A DNA stretch of 64,000 nucleotides from Podospora bellae-mahoneyi (Eukaryota > Ascomycota > Sordariomycetes > Sordariales > Podosporaceae): NCBI RefSeq assembly GCF_035222275.1, contig NW_026946359.1, positions 806,001 through 870,000 of the forward strand. Direction: 5' to 3'. The position numbers and the translations under genes are program-made. The stretch's first letter is position 1, and each line of letters opens with the position of its first letter. Shown here in pieces: positions 43,810 through 56,343 of the stretch. The notes under the pieces were generated by a model. It was not told where the DNA came from. It ran no database searches and saw nothing but the letters and a program-made list of their open reading frames with translations.

Positions 43810-46800
43810 CAATGGGCTACTCCGTAGGAAACACTCAGTTGGTAAATTGCGATGGAGTTCTATCTATCGTTGGATCGTCCCGGTGACCGTCGCGTGGTAG
43901 GTGCTCCGCAATTGGCGGTTCTTGTCAGCCAGGGGTCTCTCAAAGGAAAAAGGAGGTTCTGTCACACGCCAGGCCAGGCTTTCTGGAAAGAATGACAAGC
44001 GTGAGGCTTTATATATCGCTGCCCTGTGAGGAGTGTGGTGGCTGCGCCGTGTTGTGGCTGATGCCGTCCCTCCCTTTTTGATCCTCAGTTCTCCCCATCG
44101 GCATAACAATGGAGACAACTTGCGGACGACCCGTAAGAGAAAAAATGTCGGTTATATTCCTATTTTTGAACCCTTTTTTGCGGCGCAGTTTTTGGCTCAG
44201 TTTAGGATAGTCGTTTCCGAGTAGGGTTGTGGGTGGTGGAATGTGTAAGCACTTGTTCCCACTGCGCCTTTCGTAGGAGCTTAGCAATCTCACTTGTGTG
44301 GATATCCATCACCGAGAGAGAAGGACGAGGACTTCTTGTCAAAGCTACCTTGGCAAGTACGAATAAGAAGAGAAAAAAACAACCACAAGATGAAATTTCA
44401 TCAGCTCGCTTGTGAGGGCATGCATGAGGTTAATACATCACATTCTCATATGCGACACACACAACACCAAAACGCCACCTCAAAGGCAGCCTCGTGGCGC
44501 GTGCTGTGATAATGATTTTGTGATTTTGATAAGGGGTGATTTTTGTAGTTCAATAATGGGGGGATAGATAAAGGCATGATCTGATTTGCTCCGGTGACTG
44601 ATCGCTAAGAGAGCACATCTAATCCCCAATCTTACCGGTCCGTGTGATGAAAGGGTTCCGAAGGATTGGGTTTCATGGTTTCATGACCCTTTTTGATGAA
44701 GTGCTTACATATTGTACGTGGGTTCTAACCATCCTCGTGGTTCGTCGCCGGATTAAGGGTCCATGGGGATCGGGTTCGCCTGCCTAGGTATAAGCCGAGT
44801 ATCTTTTTTCGCAAAGTTCGGATATCTTTTTGTGGAGGGAAATACTTCTGTAAGGAGATATTTCTTACCACACCAAGCTGACAAAATTGGCAGCTGTCGT
44901 CTTGCAATATCAGTCAGCCTGAGACATGCTTGCCATAGTCCTGACCCTGAGATAAAGTCAGCACATCTATTTCTCACCAAATGGCTTCATCCAAGCAAGA
45001 CTGGCAACTCCACAAGCACCATGTTGGATTTCGGCCCATATCATCATCCCCGTCCATCCCACTATCAAAGTGTACAACGCCGCACGGCTAAAACAGAGGC
45101 GCGTAAGTTGTAAGATGTGCCGCGGGATGGGAGATATTTCAACACACACATGGACCAGTCTAGATTGAAATAGAAATAGTTCCCAATCCAACTGCGAGAA
45201 AAAAAAGAAGAAGAAAAAAAAGAATCGCGTCGCGTGACGCGGTTTTGGTGTGCTTGATGGCCGCAAATCTTGCGTGATTTTTTCTCTCACCAACCCCTGG
45301 ATGTTGTAACTACCAGCACACAGATTGCTACCGTCAGGGGGGTTTGATGGACGGACCGGACATTGCAGCCGCCGGGCGGGAAGGGAAAGGAAGGGTCCTG
45401 GCCAGCCTTTTCTGCAACCCCCAATGAACGCCTGGAAGCTTGTTCCTAATTAACACCACCGGTGCTGGCTGTCGTACAAAATTTCGAGGACAAGGTTATT
45501 AGTGATATTGGAGGGTTTCAATTCGAAAACATGCTTCCTTATTGCTTCTCTGCCAGTTTCCAGCAGTTGCAAGACATGTTTCGAAACATTCTATTGCATT
45601 TTCCCCCTCATCATGCAGATGCGTCCCTAAACCCGGTCGTACAGAAGAGGAAGCGGCTTCGGGGTCTGAAAAGTGAACGCCTCTCCCGTTGGAACCGGCC
45701 ACACGAATCGGTGGGCGGACGGTTTCTGAGGCGACGATGAAAAAGAGGCCCCGTTTCTAGTTCCCCGGACCTGCAGCACTCCTGCAGTAGACTCTCAACT
45801 TTGTTGTTCTGCTGTATCACCGCCTGCAATATACTGCCGGCCTGTGAGCCATGCATCTCGGTTTGAGGTGTGGAAGGCTTCGTTGTCGGATGTCAAACTC
45901 GGGCCAGGCTGCTGCCATGAGCTGCCAGATTGATAACCCAAAAGAAGCTTTTTCTGGTTCTGGGATGGTCGTGATCGGAGTAGAGGATTGTCCGGGATGC
46001 AGCACCCCAGACCCGACCCAACATCTGGTTGAAGCCGCACAAGCGAAATGAATCTCTTTGACCACATCACGCAAGAGCCGGCCGGTTCCTGCTGGGACGC
46101 CGCCGTGGTGATGCTTGAGAAACAAAAGACACCCTCCCGCCACGCCAGGAACAGCCTCTAGATGCTATTGTCAGCCGCTTTGAGCTCTGCTGCCTCGACA
46201 TCTTGTTCAACAACATCCTAAAAGATGCGGTGATGTGATCCATGCTCCACCACTGCCGGCGGCCGAAGCCGGTGAAGGGACGGCGATGGGGCCGTTGTAG
46301 CGTAGCCCGTTCCGGTAAGTGTGGGATGAAGAAAGAAAAAAAAAAAAAAAAGAAGACCTTTTTGGCTCTTGCTAGCCTGCCATGGAATCCATCGCGCAGC
46401 TTAAAATTGGTCCAACGCTACGCTTGGCACGATGCGACATGGCGAGGTGAGAGCGGATGAATGGGCTTCAACTCTGGTGCCGAGGCCGAGCGAGAGGCCT
46501 CACAAGAAGCACGTTTTTTGACTATTCCGCAGGTACCCATGTACCTAGATATAAAAAGGTCTCAGTTAGCAACGTTCCCAGGCCGGAATTTCACCTTTTT
46601 TTTTTTTTTTTGTATGGGGATCCGCATCTCCATGTGAGCCGTGCCGAGACACCGGCACGTAGCTTGCTGCTGTGCTCACGCTCTTCTGCAGGCTGCTCGT
46701 CAGCTCAGTGGCTCTCCAGACTATGCAGAACTACAGCGCCACCTTCGCATTTCTGGCCGTTACACTCTCGCTGCTAGTGAGGTGACTTGTGCGAGCATCG

Positions 46801-48878
46801 CGGGCCAATAGTAACATCGGAGAAGGGGAAATGCCTGAGCTGCCGTGTCCGCTTGGGAAAGCTCATCATAATTTCCACAAAGTGGCATCGGCCCACCAGC
46901 CAGTGACAGAGCCGAAGGGGGCCCAAGCTCCCCGTGCATGTCAAATGGCGACTGTCCAACGTGGGGATGTGGCTGGTAAGTACAAGGCGTTATCGACATG
47001 GCATGGCGAGGCTGGCTCTTTGCTTTCCCCTTTGATGCTGACCGACTTCCTTTGCCGTATTGAAGTGAGCGGTGTACTGTTCTCTGTGTTGTGGATGGGG
47101 AATGCTGGCTTCTTATCTGCTTGGTGGGAGGACCCCGAATAATAATAAACTGTTCTCTGGCGCAAGGAACGGCATGGTATGATGCGGGTCATGCTGTGTG
47201 TGTGCCAACTTCAGACACAGAGCCCCACAGACATCGATTTGTCCCGAGATCCCCCATCAGGATTGGTGAGATTCTCTGCCACCGGTGCAGTTCCGTCAGG
47301 TGTCGAGCCGTCAATAACGTGCGGCTGGCGTGGTGGTTCAGAGGGACGGCAGCGCTTGGAGTGCCCTGACGTCGTCCCTCGGCCTAGCAACAGCTGTGAG
47401 ACTTTTTTACTTGCCGTTGTCTTGTCGTTGCTGATCGCGACAGGAAGTGGAGTTGGACCTTTTGCGCGTGCTGGAGGCCAAGTGTTTGGTTGGCTTCTGT
47501 GACAGGGAATAATGTATGGAGTCAGACGTAAGATTCCTGGCCTGGCCAGGTAGGCAACAAAGCTTTAAACTGCCGCCGCTTGGCAAACGCGGCCTTGGAG
47601 CGAGAAAAAAACAGATTTTTTTTTTTTTTTGCAACCTGGGTACTCCGTCGTGTTAACTTCGAATAGGCGAATGCCAGACAGCCTTCGCCAACGCGCCAAT
47701 GCCTCCCGAGCAGCTTATTTCAACGGCAGGGACGTTGAGAGTTGGATCGTCGAGAAGAGCTGTCTGGAAGGGGAAGACTGCAGTAGGAGTGGATGGAGCT
47801 CTCTTTCGCACACCAACGACGCCCCAGATTTCTCCCCCGCGATTTCCATGTGAAAAACAGCGGGATCCAGGTCAGGGTGCCGCGACTCAGACCTGTCCCA
47901 AACCGTTCCGAAGGCTGTGAAAGAGGCCTTTTTTGAGTGTGTTTTTCTCATCAACCCTCAAATAACAAACAGACCACTACAGAGGCCTTGCTAGCCTTGC
48001 AACGGGAAACAGCAAACCTGGGCCGTTGCTGAGCCGTCCCCAGGTGGGAAATTTGTTACCCAAAAGCGACAAGCTTGCTGTGTTATTCGCACCAGGTACT
48101 TTCGTGCCCACCTCACAGTCGAGGGAATCCACAATCTTACGCTGCTGCTGCGGAGGGCCGACCCCAACAGCGATCCAATTGCCTGTAGCTCAGCCCCCAG
48201 TCCCCGTCGTGACCCTGCCGAGCCTGCGCATCCCAGCCCACACCTATCCAAAGGTCGTACCCACGAACACCCCAGCAGCGTTTTCCCATCGCGGGTGTTG
48301 GCACCGACCGACAGAGAGAGAACACGCGGGCTGGGCTTTCAACCTCAGCTGCCCCCTTTTTTCTGTTGCTGGCAGCCTACCCTCGACGAGTTTCATCGAC
48401 AGTTACCATACCCAGGTTGAGCTTCCTACCCTCACCTCAGCCAGATCCACCCCCGGGTCGCACCACATTGACCACATTGACCACTCACCACCTGCACCCC
48501 CATCTACCTGACTGCGCCCGCCCGGTGGTTATCCATTTTCTCAACCGCACACCTCACCTCTTCTCCTTCTCTTCTCCTTTTTCCCTTTTCCCCCTTCCTC
48601 CCGCCAGTCCCTCCTTCCCACCATCTCGAATCGCAGCCCTGTGCCTCTGGACCTTTGGACGTGCTCGGTTGAGGTGCAATCGACTCGCGTCTCTTTGTGC
48701 ACTCGGGCCCACGCCGTCAACTCGTTGTCGACTTCCTCCTCCCATCACCTCAACGCCCTCAAACCGCCATTCGTCGGTTAGCAAACTGGGCGTGTTTCCG
48801 TCCACGACGAGTCAGCAACTATAAACCACACCGCCGCTACCTCCACCTCCACATAATAACTCACACCGAGCAGCAACA

Positions 48879-51122
48879 ATGTCGATATTTGGGTGGTGTA
48901 GCCAGCGCGCTGGCGGTCTGGCCATGATGGCCACCGTTGCGCTCTCCTACTGGGTGATTTCGAGCGAGCTCGAGGCTCAACGACATGGCTACAAGTATCA
49001 GTCAAACGACAGTCTTAGCGCACCCAATTACGACCCGCAAAACGGTGCCATTTGGGTCAACATCTTCTCCTACTACTGCCTGCTCATCCACTTCCTTGTC
49101 TTCTGCTTCCCCTTGCGCTCCTGCTACGCCGTCTTCACCATTGGCAGGCAGCTGCGCAAGTCGGCTCGCGCCAGGACCCTCAAAGACATCAAGTTTGGAC
49201 ACCGCCGCCGCAGCTCTTCGACCTCCCTTTCCAGCTCCGAGACCTTGACCTCGTCGCGCGACCTGGGCTCTTCCTCGAGCAGCGAAGTTGAGGATGTCGA
49301 TACGGATTGCTACATTGACGCCGACATTGCCCCCGACCGCGTCATCCATGCCATTGTCATTCCCAACTACAAGGAGGAAAATGACACGCTCAGGGAGACT
49401 CTCGAGGTCTTGGCCTCTCACCCTCAGGCCCGCAACACCTACGATGTAAGTTGGCGCGCTCTACACTTCAGCCGCCGGATGACACCCCCTCATCAACCGC
49501 TGTCAACAAATGCTTGTTTGTTCTCTGGCAGCAGCTGTGGTGGGGGTGAATGGGCCCGATGAAGCACCTCCCCTGTTTAGTGCGGAGCTGACAGTTCACG
49601 ATCCAGGTCTATCTTGCTATGGAGCAGCGGGAACACAATGCCGAGACCAAGGCTTCCCGGTTCGTCAATGAGTTCTCCAAGAAGTTCCGCTCCATCAACT
49701 ATACGCTTCACCCGTCTGATATCCCCGGCGAGCTTGCTGGCAAGGGCAGCAACATGGCTTGGGCCGCCCGGAAGCTCAGCGAAAGATACTCTCTGGGTCA
49801 GCGAAAGGATGTGATTGTGACTGGAATTGATGGTGAGTTTGCCCCGCAGAAGCTGCCGAACGTTCTGGGCCCCGTTGCAAGAATGCACCGGGTCGCTCGG
49901 TGTGGTTGGTCCCTTTATTTCTGTCCTGCACGCGCGATTGGATTCGCTAACCAAGTTTGTCACGGATGCAGCTGATAGCCATCTCTCGACCAATTACTTT
50001 GGCCTGGTCACCACCATGCACATGACTTACACCGAGACTGCCACTACCACCCTCTACTCAGCTCCCATCATCTTTGACCGCAATGCTCACAACGTCCCGG
50101 CTATTGTCCGTGTCGCCGATGTACTCTGGTCTGCTGCCGGCATGTCCGGATTGTACAAGGGTTCGACCGTTGCTCCTCCTACTTCGGTCTACTCGGTGCC
50201 GCTCGAACTGGTTGACCGTGTCGGCGGTTGGGATTGCGATGCCGAAGCGATTGGCGAGGATTTGCACATGTACCTCAAGTGCTTCTTTGCGCTCAATGGT
50301 AACTTGACCGTTCGGACCGTCATGAGCCCAGTCAGCCAGACCAATGTTACTGGCGGTGGTCATGGCAAGGGAATCCCCGGTTTGATCGCCGACGTGCAGG
50401 CTCGGTACAAGCAAGCTCTCAGGCACATGTGGGGTGCTTTGGATACTGGGTATGCTCTCAGGAAGGTTGTCGAGGTCTGGAGAGAGAGGAAGCATACCTC
50501 CAGAGCGTTCCGCCCTCTTCACACCGCTTTGAACGACGCCTCGGATGGCTATGTTCCCGAATCGCAAGTCTCGACAGCTGACCCCGAAGCTGCTCCCGAA
50601 AGCGGCATCTTCTCGGACGTCACCACCGACACTCTGAAGGGCGTCAACTACGAGCGCATGATTGTTCTGTTTCACCGTCTTTTCGAGGCGCATTTCCTGC
50701 CTGTCCAGATGACAATTCTGGTTGTCGCATCGACTCTCTACGCCTGGGTTACTGACGGGGCTCCTGATGTTCACGGCGTCAACTGGATGTTCAGCATCTG
50801 CAACATTCTGCGCACAGTTGGTTTCATGGAAGTCGCCCTGTACCTCTTTCTCTACGAGAGCTTCCACAAGGTTTGCCTCGAGATTCGCGAGAAGGAGATG
50901 AGCGATGCCGGTCTGACCAAGGGCATGCACTTCTCCCGCAGAGAGGCCAAGACCAACTTTATCGACTACATCATGGTACCCCTCGTCGCGCCAATCTTTG
51001 GCTCGATCCCTTGCGCCCAAGCACAAATATACCACTTCTGGACAGTAGACTTGGTCTACACAGTCAGCAAGAAGGCCACTAGGAGGAGAGCCAAGTCGGT
51101 CAACTTGGATTCTTTGGTATAA
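48879..51122 (+). CDS. Multi-spanning GT2-like glycosyltransferase, three exons, 647 aa
   Basis: Exons are 48879-49445, 49607-49832 and 49972-51122. Introns are 161 nt (GTAAGT ... ATCCAG) and 139 nt (GTGAGT, CGCTAAC, ATGCAG). Two N-terminal hydrophobic segments (about 12-28 and 58-86) precede a Ser-rich cytosolic loop. The GT2 (GT-A) core then starts with VIHAIVIPNYKEEN (about 158-171). The metal-binding D264-A265-D266 (VTGIDADSHLS) is formed exactly across intron 2, which supports the splice. Later motifs are GEDLHMYLKCFF (acid/base region) and a QxxRW-like ARYKQALRHMWG. Three more membrane segments follow near the C-terminus. The layout resembles processive or lipid-linked GT2 enzymes rather than secreted ones. 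Donor and acceptor are unknown; glycolipid or wall polysaccharide synthesis is an inference. The protein looks complete, with KSVNLDSLV at the end. Confidence 0.9.
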
Positions 51123-52126
51123 CACCAGTTACTGCTGCCTCGCAAGCAAATTATCGCATTTTAATAGCGCCGATGCTTTACTTCTATCCATGGGCTCGAC
51201 CCTCTCGGGCTTCGATATCCGTGTGCCGTCGAAACTTGGCATAGAGCTGTCCAGCACTCCTCGGAACGCCGACCCCTTCTTCGATTCTTGGGCATTTTTA
51301 CATTTTGTCAACAGACTTTGGCGACGGGCGTACTTCATCGCCCTTTTGGCCTTTGTTCTTTTATAAACAGCACGGGATTGTGTGAGGCGCACGTGTGTAA
51401 ATCAAGAGGACATGATGTTGATATGCATGGCATGGCATCGGCATTTGGCATCTAGATATGGGGTTCGACGTTTTTTTTTTCTTTTTTGCTTTGCCATCAT
51501 TGCTTTTGCTCATTTTTCGGCGGGTTTCATCGGAGTTCAAGGAGCAACAGAGCAAGAATAATATTATACCAGGACGGAACGGGGGACAATCGGTTTATGG
51601 ATGATATCCTCCGCCTTGCTGGCGCCATTCGCTTACACACCACACTTACCACCACCACCACCACCAGCCACCAGAAAGAGTTGGGAATACAATACGACAC
51701 GGCGATAATTCAGGGGAACCCCCCTAGTGGCGGCAAGCACAGTCTGGGGAGTCTCACACGACATGGAGACAAGACAAGTGCCAAAAGAAGTCTTTGGAAA
51801 CGAAATGAGAACAATCCAGGCAACCAAAAAAGCACCTCGGGAACGAACCGCTTTGCAAATCCATGGGGAGAAAGAAGGAGGGTGGGTGGGGGGACACATC
51901 AACAACACCTTCCTCAAGTGGGACCAATCATCAATTTGGTTTTTTCTCTTCTTTGACGACCACCCAAGGAGAACAGAACGGATTCGAGGCAACTCTTTCT
52001 ACACGATATGAGAGGACACAGCCGAAGGAAGAGAAAGGGAAATAATTTAATCCATTTTTAGCCCTTAATATTTAATTTTTTTATGTACATAAAGAATGAT
52101 GGGAATAACTATGGGAAAACAAGATG

Positions 52127-52160
52127 GGAGGAGGAGGAGGAGGAGGAGGAGGAGGAGGAG
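52127..52160. repeat. GGA/GAG trinucleotide run
   Basis: About eleven GGA units in a purine-only stretch. Confidence 0.95.
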
Positions 52161-53230
52161 TAGGAGTAAGATTGGGGGGGAGAAGACATGAGCAAGCGAG
52201 CGAAGAGGGAAAGACAAATCGGCGTCAATCAATTGGGAGGGAGGGGCCTGGGTTTGGGGTTTGGTGGGTGGTGGTGATGATGATGATGACGTTTATTTGG
52301 TGGAGTGGGTAGTTGGGTGGAGATTTGGGGGAGAAGGAGTTCCAAATTTTTGGTCTCTGAAAGATGGAGACGGTGGGAGGGTGGGGGGAGGTGTGGTGTA
52401 GGGGAGAGAGGGAGAGAGAAAGAAATTCAGATCATGACGCTCGCTTGGCATGCATAAAGCTATTTTTTTTGTTTGGTTTTGTTCTGGTGACTGTGACTTG
52501 TATGTATGTCTGGATCTTGTGTGGTTTTTGGATGTCTGCCTGATCATTGAAGGTTCAAGAAGCGCCAAGGGGGAGGTGACGTTGGTATTGTAGCATTGAT
52601 TGTGGCTGTGCTGTTCTATCTAGCTAGCGAACGTCGGATTGTGGTTTTCAGATGCTAAACGTACTATAGTCTACTCGTACATGCGGAATTTTTACACTAG
52701 TTTCATGCGGTTGGGTATGGGATTTGGGAATGGTATGGGATTGGGGCGTCGTCATCATCGTTCGGAGGCGGGCCGTTCCCAGACAAGTTTGTTGCATTTC
52801 ACGCTCATCCACCTACCCAAGAAACTCTTCGGAATATTGGCATACTCACTCCGGCGTCCGCGGCGCGCAGCTGACTGTTCTCTATGTATCTTGCATGTTC
52901 TGTCGAATCCAAGCTTGACACAGGTAGGAACGTGGGGCGGTCGGTCTTCTCCGTACCCTACCTATCTACCTACCTACCGACCCAAGGGTCTCTGTAACGA
53001 ACCTGTATGGACACCCCCAATGCCGCGCGGCTTTTGTATCATTGGGTTCGGAATTTGATGTAAACTTGGAGTTTCTGAGTTTTATTTCTCTGTTAAAACG
53101 GGACCCTGTCACGCTGTGTACTTGGGTGAGGTGAGCACCCTGCCCACAGAAATAACCGAGACACAAAAGTAAGTCAACCCATATCATATACTATGAATTA
53201 TACCTCAGGAGTAAAGTTAATAGGACTTTG

Positions 53231-53340
53231 AACGATCTTTCAAAGCCTGTGAATTATTTTTGAAGGCCTATAAACTATCTTCAAAGGCCTATTATAAATT
53301 ATCTTTAAAGGCTAATGGACTATCCGTTAAGGCATGTAAA
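53231..53340. repeat. AT-rich degenerate tandem repeat, five units of 21-23 bp
   Basis: Units share a core like ACTATCTTTAAAGGCCTAT: they begin at about 53231, 53252, 53273, 53296 and 53319. Each contains an ATC-T-AAGGC core with substitutions, mostly C/T and G/A. The patch is clearly more AT-rich than its surroundings. Origin unknown. Confidence 0.7.
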
Positions 53341-54577
53341 CCTACTTGTAGTGTCTCGATTATTCTGTGGTGAGGGTGGTGAGGTGGTGCTTACATATTG
53401 ACATGTACACTGCCACTGTGGATATCCACTTTTGGATGGCTGGGAAGGGGGGAGATCAGCGGTTTTACTGGTGGTTGAGTTGGAACCAAGGCCTGATACA
53501 ATGCTGGGTAGGGGTAGGGGATGATTGATATGTACAGATTGGGGTTTTATTTATTGATTTAGTTTTTTTGTTGTCCAGATAGAGCGGGAGGGGGGACCTG
53601 TCTTGGATGGGGCTGGGTGTGGTGAGGGTGAGGGTGAGTAAGCTGGCTGCTTCAGCCTTGCTTTGTTCTGGAGGTCAGCCGTGTCTTGGTTGGGTTTGGT
53701 TGCTTAGAGGAGTGGATTTGACATGTTTCTAGAGATATAATGGTTATAGGAGCTGTTAAACAGAGATAGAGGCCATCTATCCACTTGGTCAGCTCGGTCT
53801 TCATGATCCGGTGTTTAATTTTCTCTGATGATGATGTGTACATGCTCTTCTAGTGGCTTTGCAATGATGAGGAAAAATAAAGCAAGCTATTTCGGTGCAG
53901 TATCGACACACTTCACTGTACAAGTTTGATGGTGTACGGCCTGGTCTTGGAGCTTGACTAAAAGGCTGGTGATGAGAGCTCGGCGTCTACTCATATGGAC
54001 AGCTCTGCGGTAATGCTCAGATAACAATTGACTTGAGCCAAGGTTTCCGATTAAGCAGCAAATCCGATTCTCTTCATCTCAAACTCCTAGAAAACACCCT
54101 CTGACAGTCGCCTGAAGTGTGAGATGCCAAGCCGAGCAACTTGTTCTAGATTCTAGAAGCTCAAGTGATCTCAGCAATCCATTATTCAGATTGCTCTCTG
54201 GATGATAGAGATTTCACAGAACGTCTACGAAGTGCAGAGAAGGCACGGGAGGTGACGTGCGGTTGTCGACCTGGAGCAGTGAATGGACCGGGGATCCTTG
54301 TGGGGAGGCGCTTGTAAATTCTTGCAAGTCAACAAAGAGGCCTCGAGAGAGTTTCGATGTCAAAAGCTGAAATATGAACCCAATTCCATGCTTAGAAAGC
54401 ACCGATGGTGGCAGAATTCACTCAGGAAGATGGGAACAAAACACCTCCAGACATCTGCTCACGATATTCACCCTGGCGCATTGCTCCCGAGGCCAATTCA
54501 CTGTTACGCCGCCGTTGGGTGGTGAATGTTGCAGCTCAGCTCTGCCCCACCAGATTGGCTGGGAAACCAGTGGAAAC

Positions 54578-54600
54578 TATCGGCCGATAAGCCTTATCGG
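54578..54600. promoter_or_regulatory. Composite GATA palindrome upstream of the FKBP gene
   Basis: Two overlapping palindromes occupy 23 bp. TATCGGCCGATA (54578-54589) is perfect. CCGATAAG-C-CTTATCGG (54584-54600) is perfect around one central base. Together they present three alternating CCGATA half-sites about 240 bp before the ATG at 54837. A dimeric GATA-type or zinc-cluster regulator could bind; this is inference. Confidence 0.5.
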
Positions 54601-54836
54601 ATGCTGAAGTGGAGCCGCCCAAACTTTTTTTGTGGAGCCAACCTCGAATCGCTGCAGGTGGTTGTAAAGTGCTGGATATTTTTTTTCTGCTGCGATTCCT
54701 GCACCTCTCTCTTCTTCTTCTCTGTACTCAACATCACCATCATCACATTGTCTGTCTGTTTTTTTTCAGCACATTAAATCGCATCGCCATTCCTTCTTTT
54801 AGTACATACCCAGTAACATCCTCTAACGCAGCCAAC

Positions 54837-56343
54837 ATGCCTCTTCTTCCTGTCGCCGTCTATGGCCAAGATGTCCCTCCCGGACAGCTTGTCCCAGCCG
54901 AGATCCAGTTCCCTGCGACCGTAAGTCTCTGCAATCCCAATCGCCAGGCCATTGCTAATGCGCGATTCTAGATTCGCATCACCATGGCTGCTATTGACCC
55001 TACCGCCGCCCCCGAGGCTGATGAGGAGGGCAACATCCCCGCCGTCCACCGCTCTACCCTGAAGATCATCAGAGTCGTCAATGACGACGAGGGCGATGAT
55101 GAGGACGAGGATGAGTACCTCCAGAAACTTCTCGGCGGTGGCGACGATGAGGGGTCTGACGAGGAGTCCGATGAGGAGGCCAACGGCGGCCCCAGCGACC
55201 CCGCCAAGTCCAAGAAGGCGAAGCGCGCCGCTGCCATCAAGAAGCTGATGGAGGCTACCCAGGAGGAGTCCGATGAGGAGATGGAGGACGTCAAGCCCAA
55301 CGGAAAGAAGGGCAAGGCCAAGGCCGAGGCCGAGGAGGAGAGCGATGAGGAGAGCGACGAGGACGATGAGGAGGGTGAGCTTGAGGAGTTCGTTGTCTGC
55401 ACTCTTGACACCGAGCGCGTACGTATTAGCTTCAACCAGCCCAAGAAAGCCTTGCACAGACTGACAAGCAACACAGACCTACCAGCAGCCCATCGACCTT
55501 GTCATTGGCGAGGGCGAGAGGGTCTTCTTCGCCGTCACTGGTACCCACACTGTCTACGTCACTGGCAACTACGTGGTCACCGAAGACGAGGAGGACGAGG
55601 GTTCCGATGAGGAGTCCGATGAGGACTACGATGACGACATGCGCGCCGTCCTCGAGGGTGACTCCGATGATGACATGAGCGATGAGCTCGACGAGATCGA
55701 TGGTGCTGAGCGCATCAAGGAGATCGACACCGACGAGGAGGAGGCTCCCAAGCTCGTCGATACCAAGAAGAAGGGCAAGAAGAGAGCCGCTGAGGAGGAG
55801 GCCGAGGGCCTCGACGAGTTGATCGCCAAGGACGAGAAGAAGAACAAGAAGCAGAAGAAGAACAAGAGCGAGGCTGCTACTACTGAGGCCAAGGAGTCTC
55901 CCTCCACCAAGGGTGATAAGAAGGTCCAGTTCGCCAAGAACCTTGAGCAAGGCCCTACCGGCCCTGCTAAGGACAAGGCTGCTGAGAAGCCCGCCGAGAA
56001 GAAGGCTCTTGGTGTCAAGGTTGTCAACGGTGTCACCATCGACGACCGCAAGGCTGGTACCGGCCGCACCGTGAAGAACGGCGACCGCGTTGGCATGCGT
56101 TACATTGGCAAGCTCCAGAACGGCAAGGTTTTTGATTCCAACAAGAAGGGCGCGCCTTTCAGCTTCAAGATTGGCAAGGGTGAGGTCATCAAGGGCTGGG
56201 ACATTGGTATTCTCGGCATGGCCGTCGGTGGCGAGCGTCGGTTGACTATTCCCGCCCACCTCGCCTACGGCAGCAAGTCCCTCCCCGGCATCCCCGCCAA
56301 CAGCACTCTCATCTTCGATGTCAAGCTCATCGAGATCAAGTAA
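54837..56343 (+). CDS. FPR4: Nucleolar FKBP-type prolyl isomerase (Fpr3/Fpr4), three exons, 465 aa
   Basis: This is a nuclear/nucleolar prolyl isomerase and histone chaperone. Exons are 54837-54920, 54972-55418 and 55477-56343, with introns of 51 nt (TGCTAAT branch) and 58 nt. Exon 1 encodes the first 28 residues ([20 protein letters not shown]), the start of the nucleoplasmin-like domain, which continues in exons 2 and 3 and is interrupted by acidic runs ([13 protein letters not shown]). A long acidic then Lys-rich linker (about 195-350, [10 protein letters not shown]) carries likely nuclear-localisation signals. The C-terminal FKBP domain spans about 356-465: [50 protein letters not shown] and a final FDVKLIEIK. 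The active-site residues expected of the family are present, so it should be catalytically competent and FK506-binding. It is highly expressed by family precedent; the codon bias here is strong. Confidence 0.96.

Larger units (their letters stand above)
42651..48878. other. 6.2-kb gene-poor region
   Basis: Holds the 12-bp minisatellite, a hairpin and one uncertain ORF (43288-43809). Other frames, such as 46831-47142 (+, MPELPCPLGKAHH to SAWWEDPE), are isolated and overlapped by opposite-strand frames. Homopolymer runs occur (A at 46327-46341, T at 46597-46611 and 47618-47631). The last 500 bp before 48879 are pyrimidine-rich (CTCTTCTCC-type), consistent with a long promoter and 5' leader for the glycosyltransferase gene. 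Confidence 0.45.
51123..54836. other. 3.7-kb intergenic region with simple repeats and AT-rich patch
   Basis: Contains a GGA run (52127-52160), a TACC-rich stretch (about 52956-52979), an AT-rich degenerate tandem repeat (53231-53340) and a GATA palindrome close to the FKBP gene. No frame longer than about 150 codons looks coding, and no splice-linked exons were seen. Confidence 0.5.

Noticed and set aside
46831-47142. Plus-strand frame MPELPCPLGKAHH to SAWWEDPE with an internal GTAAGT
   Set aside because: Isolated, without a partner exon, and overlapped by minus-strand frames; not enough support.
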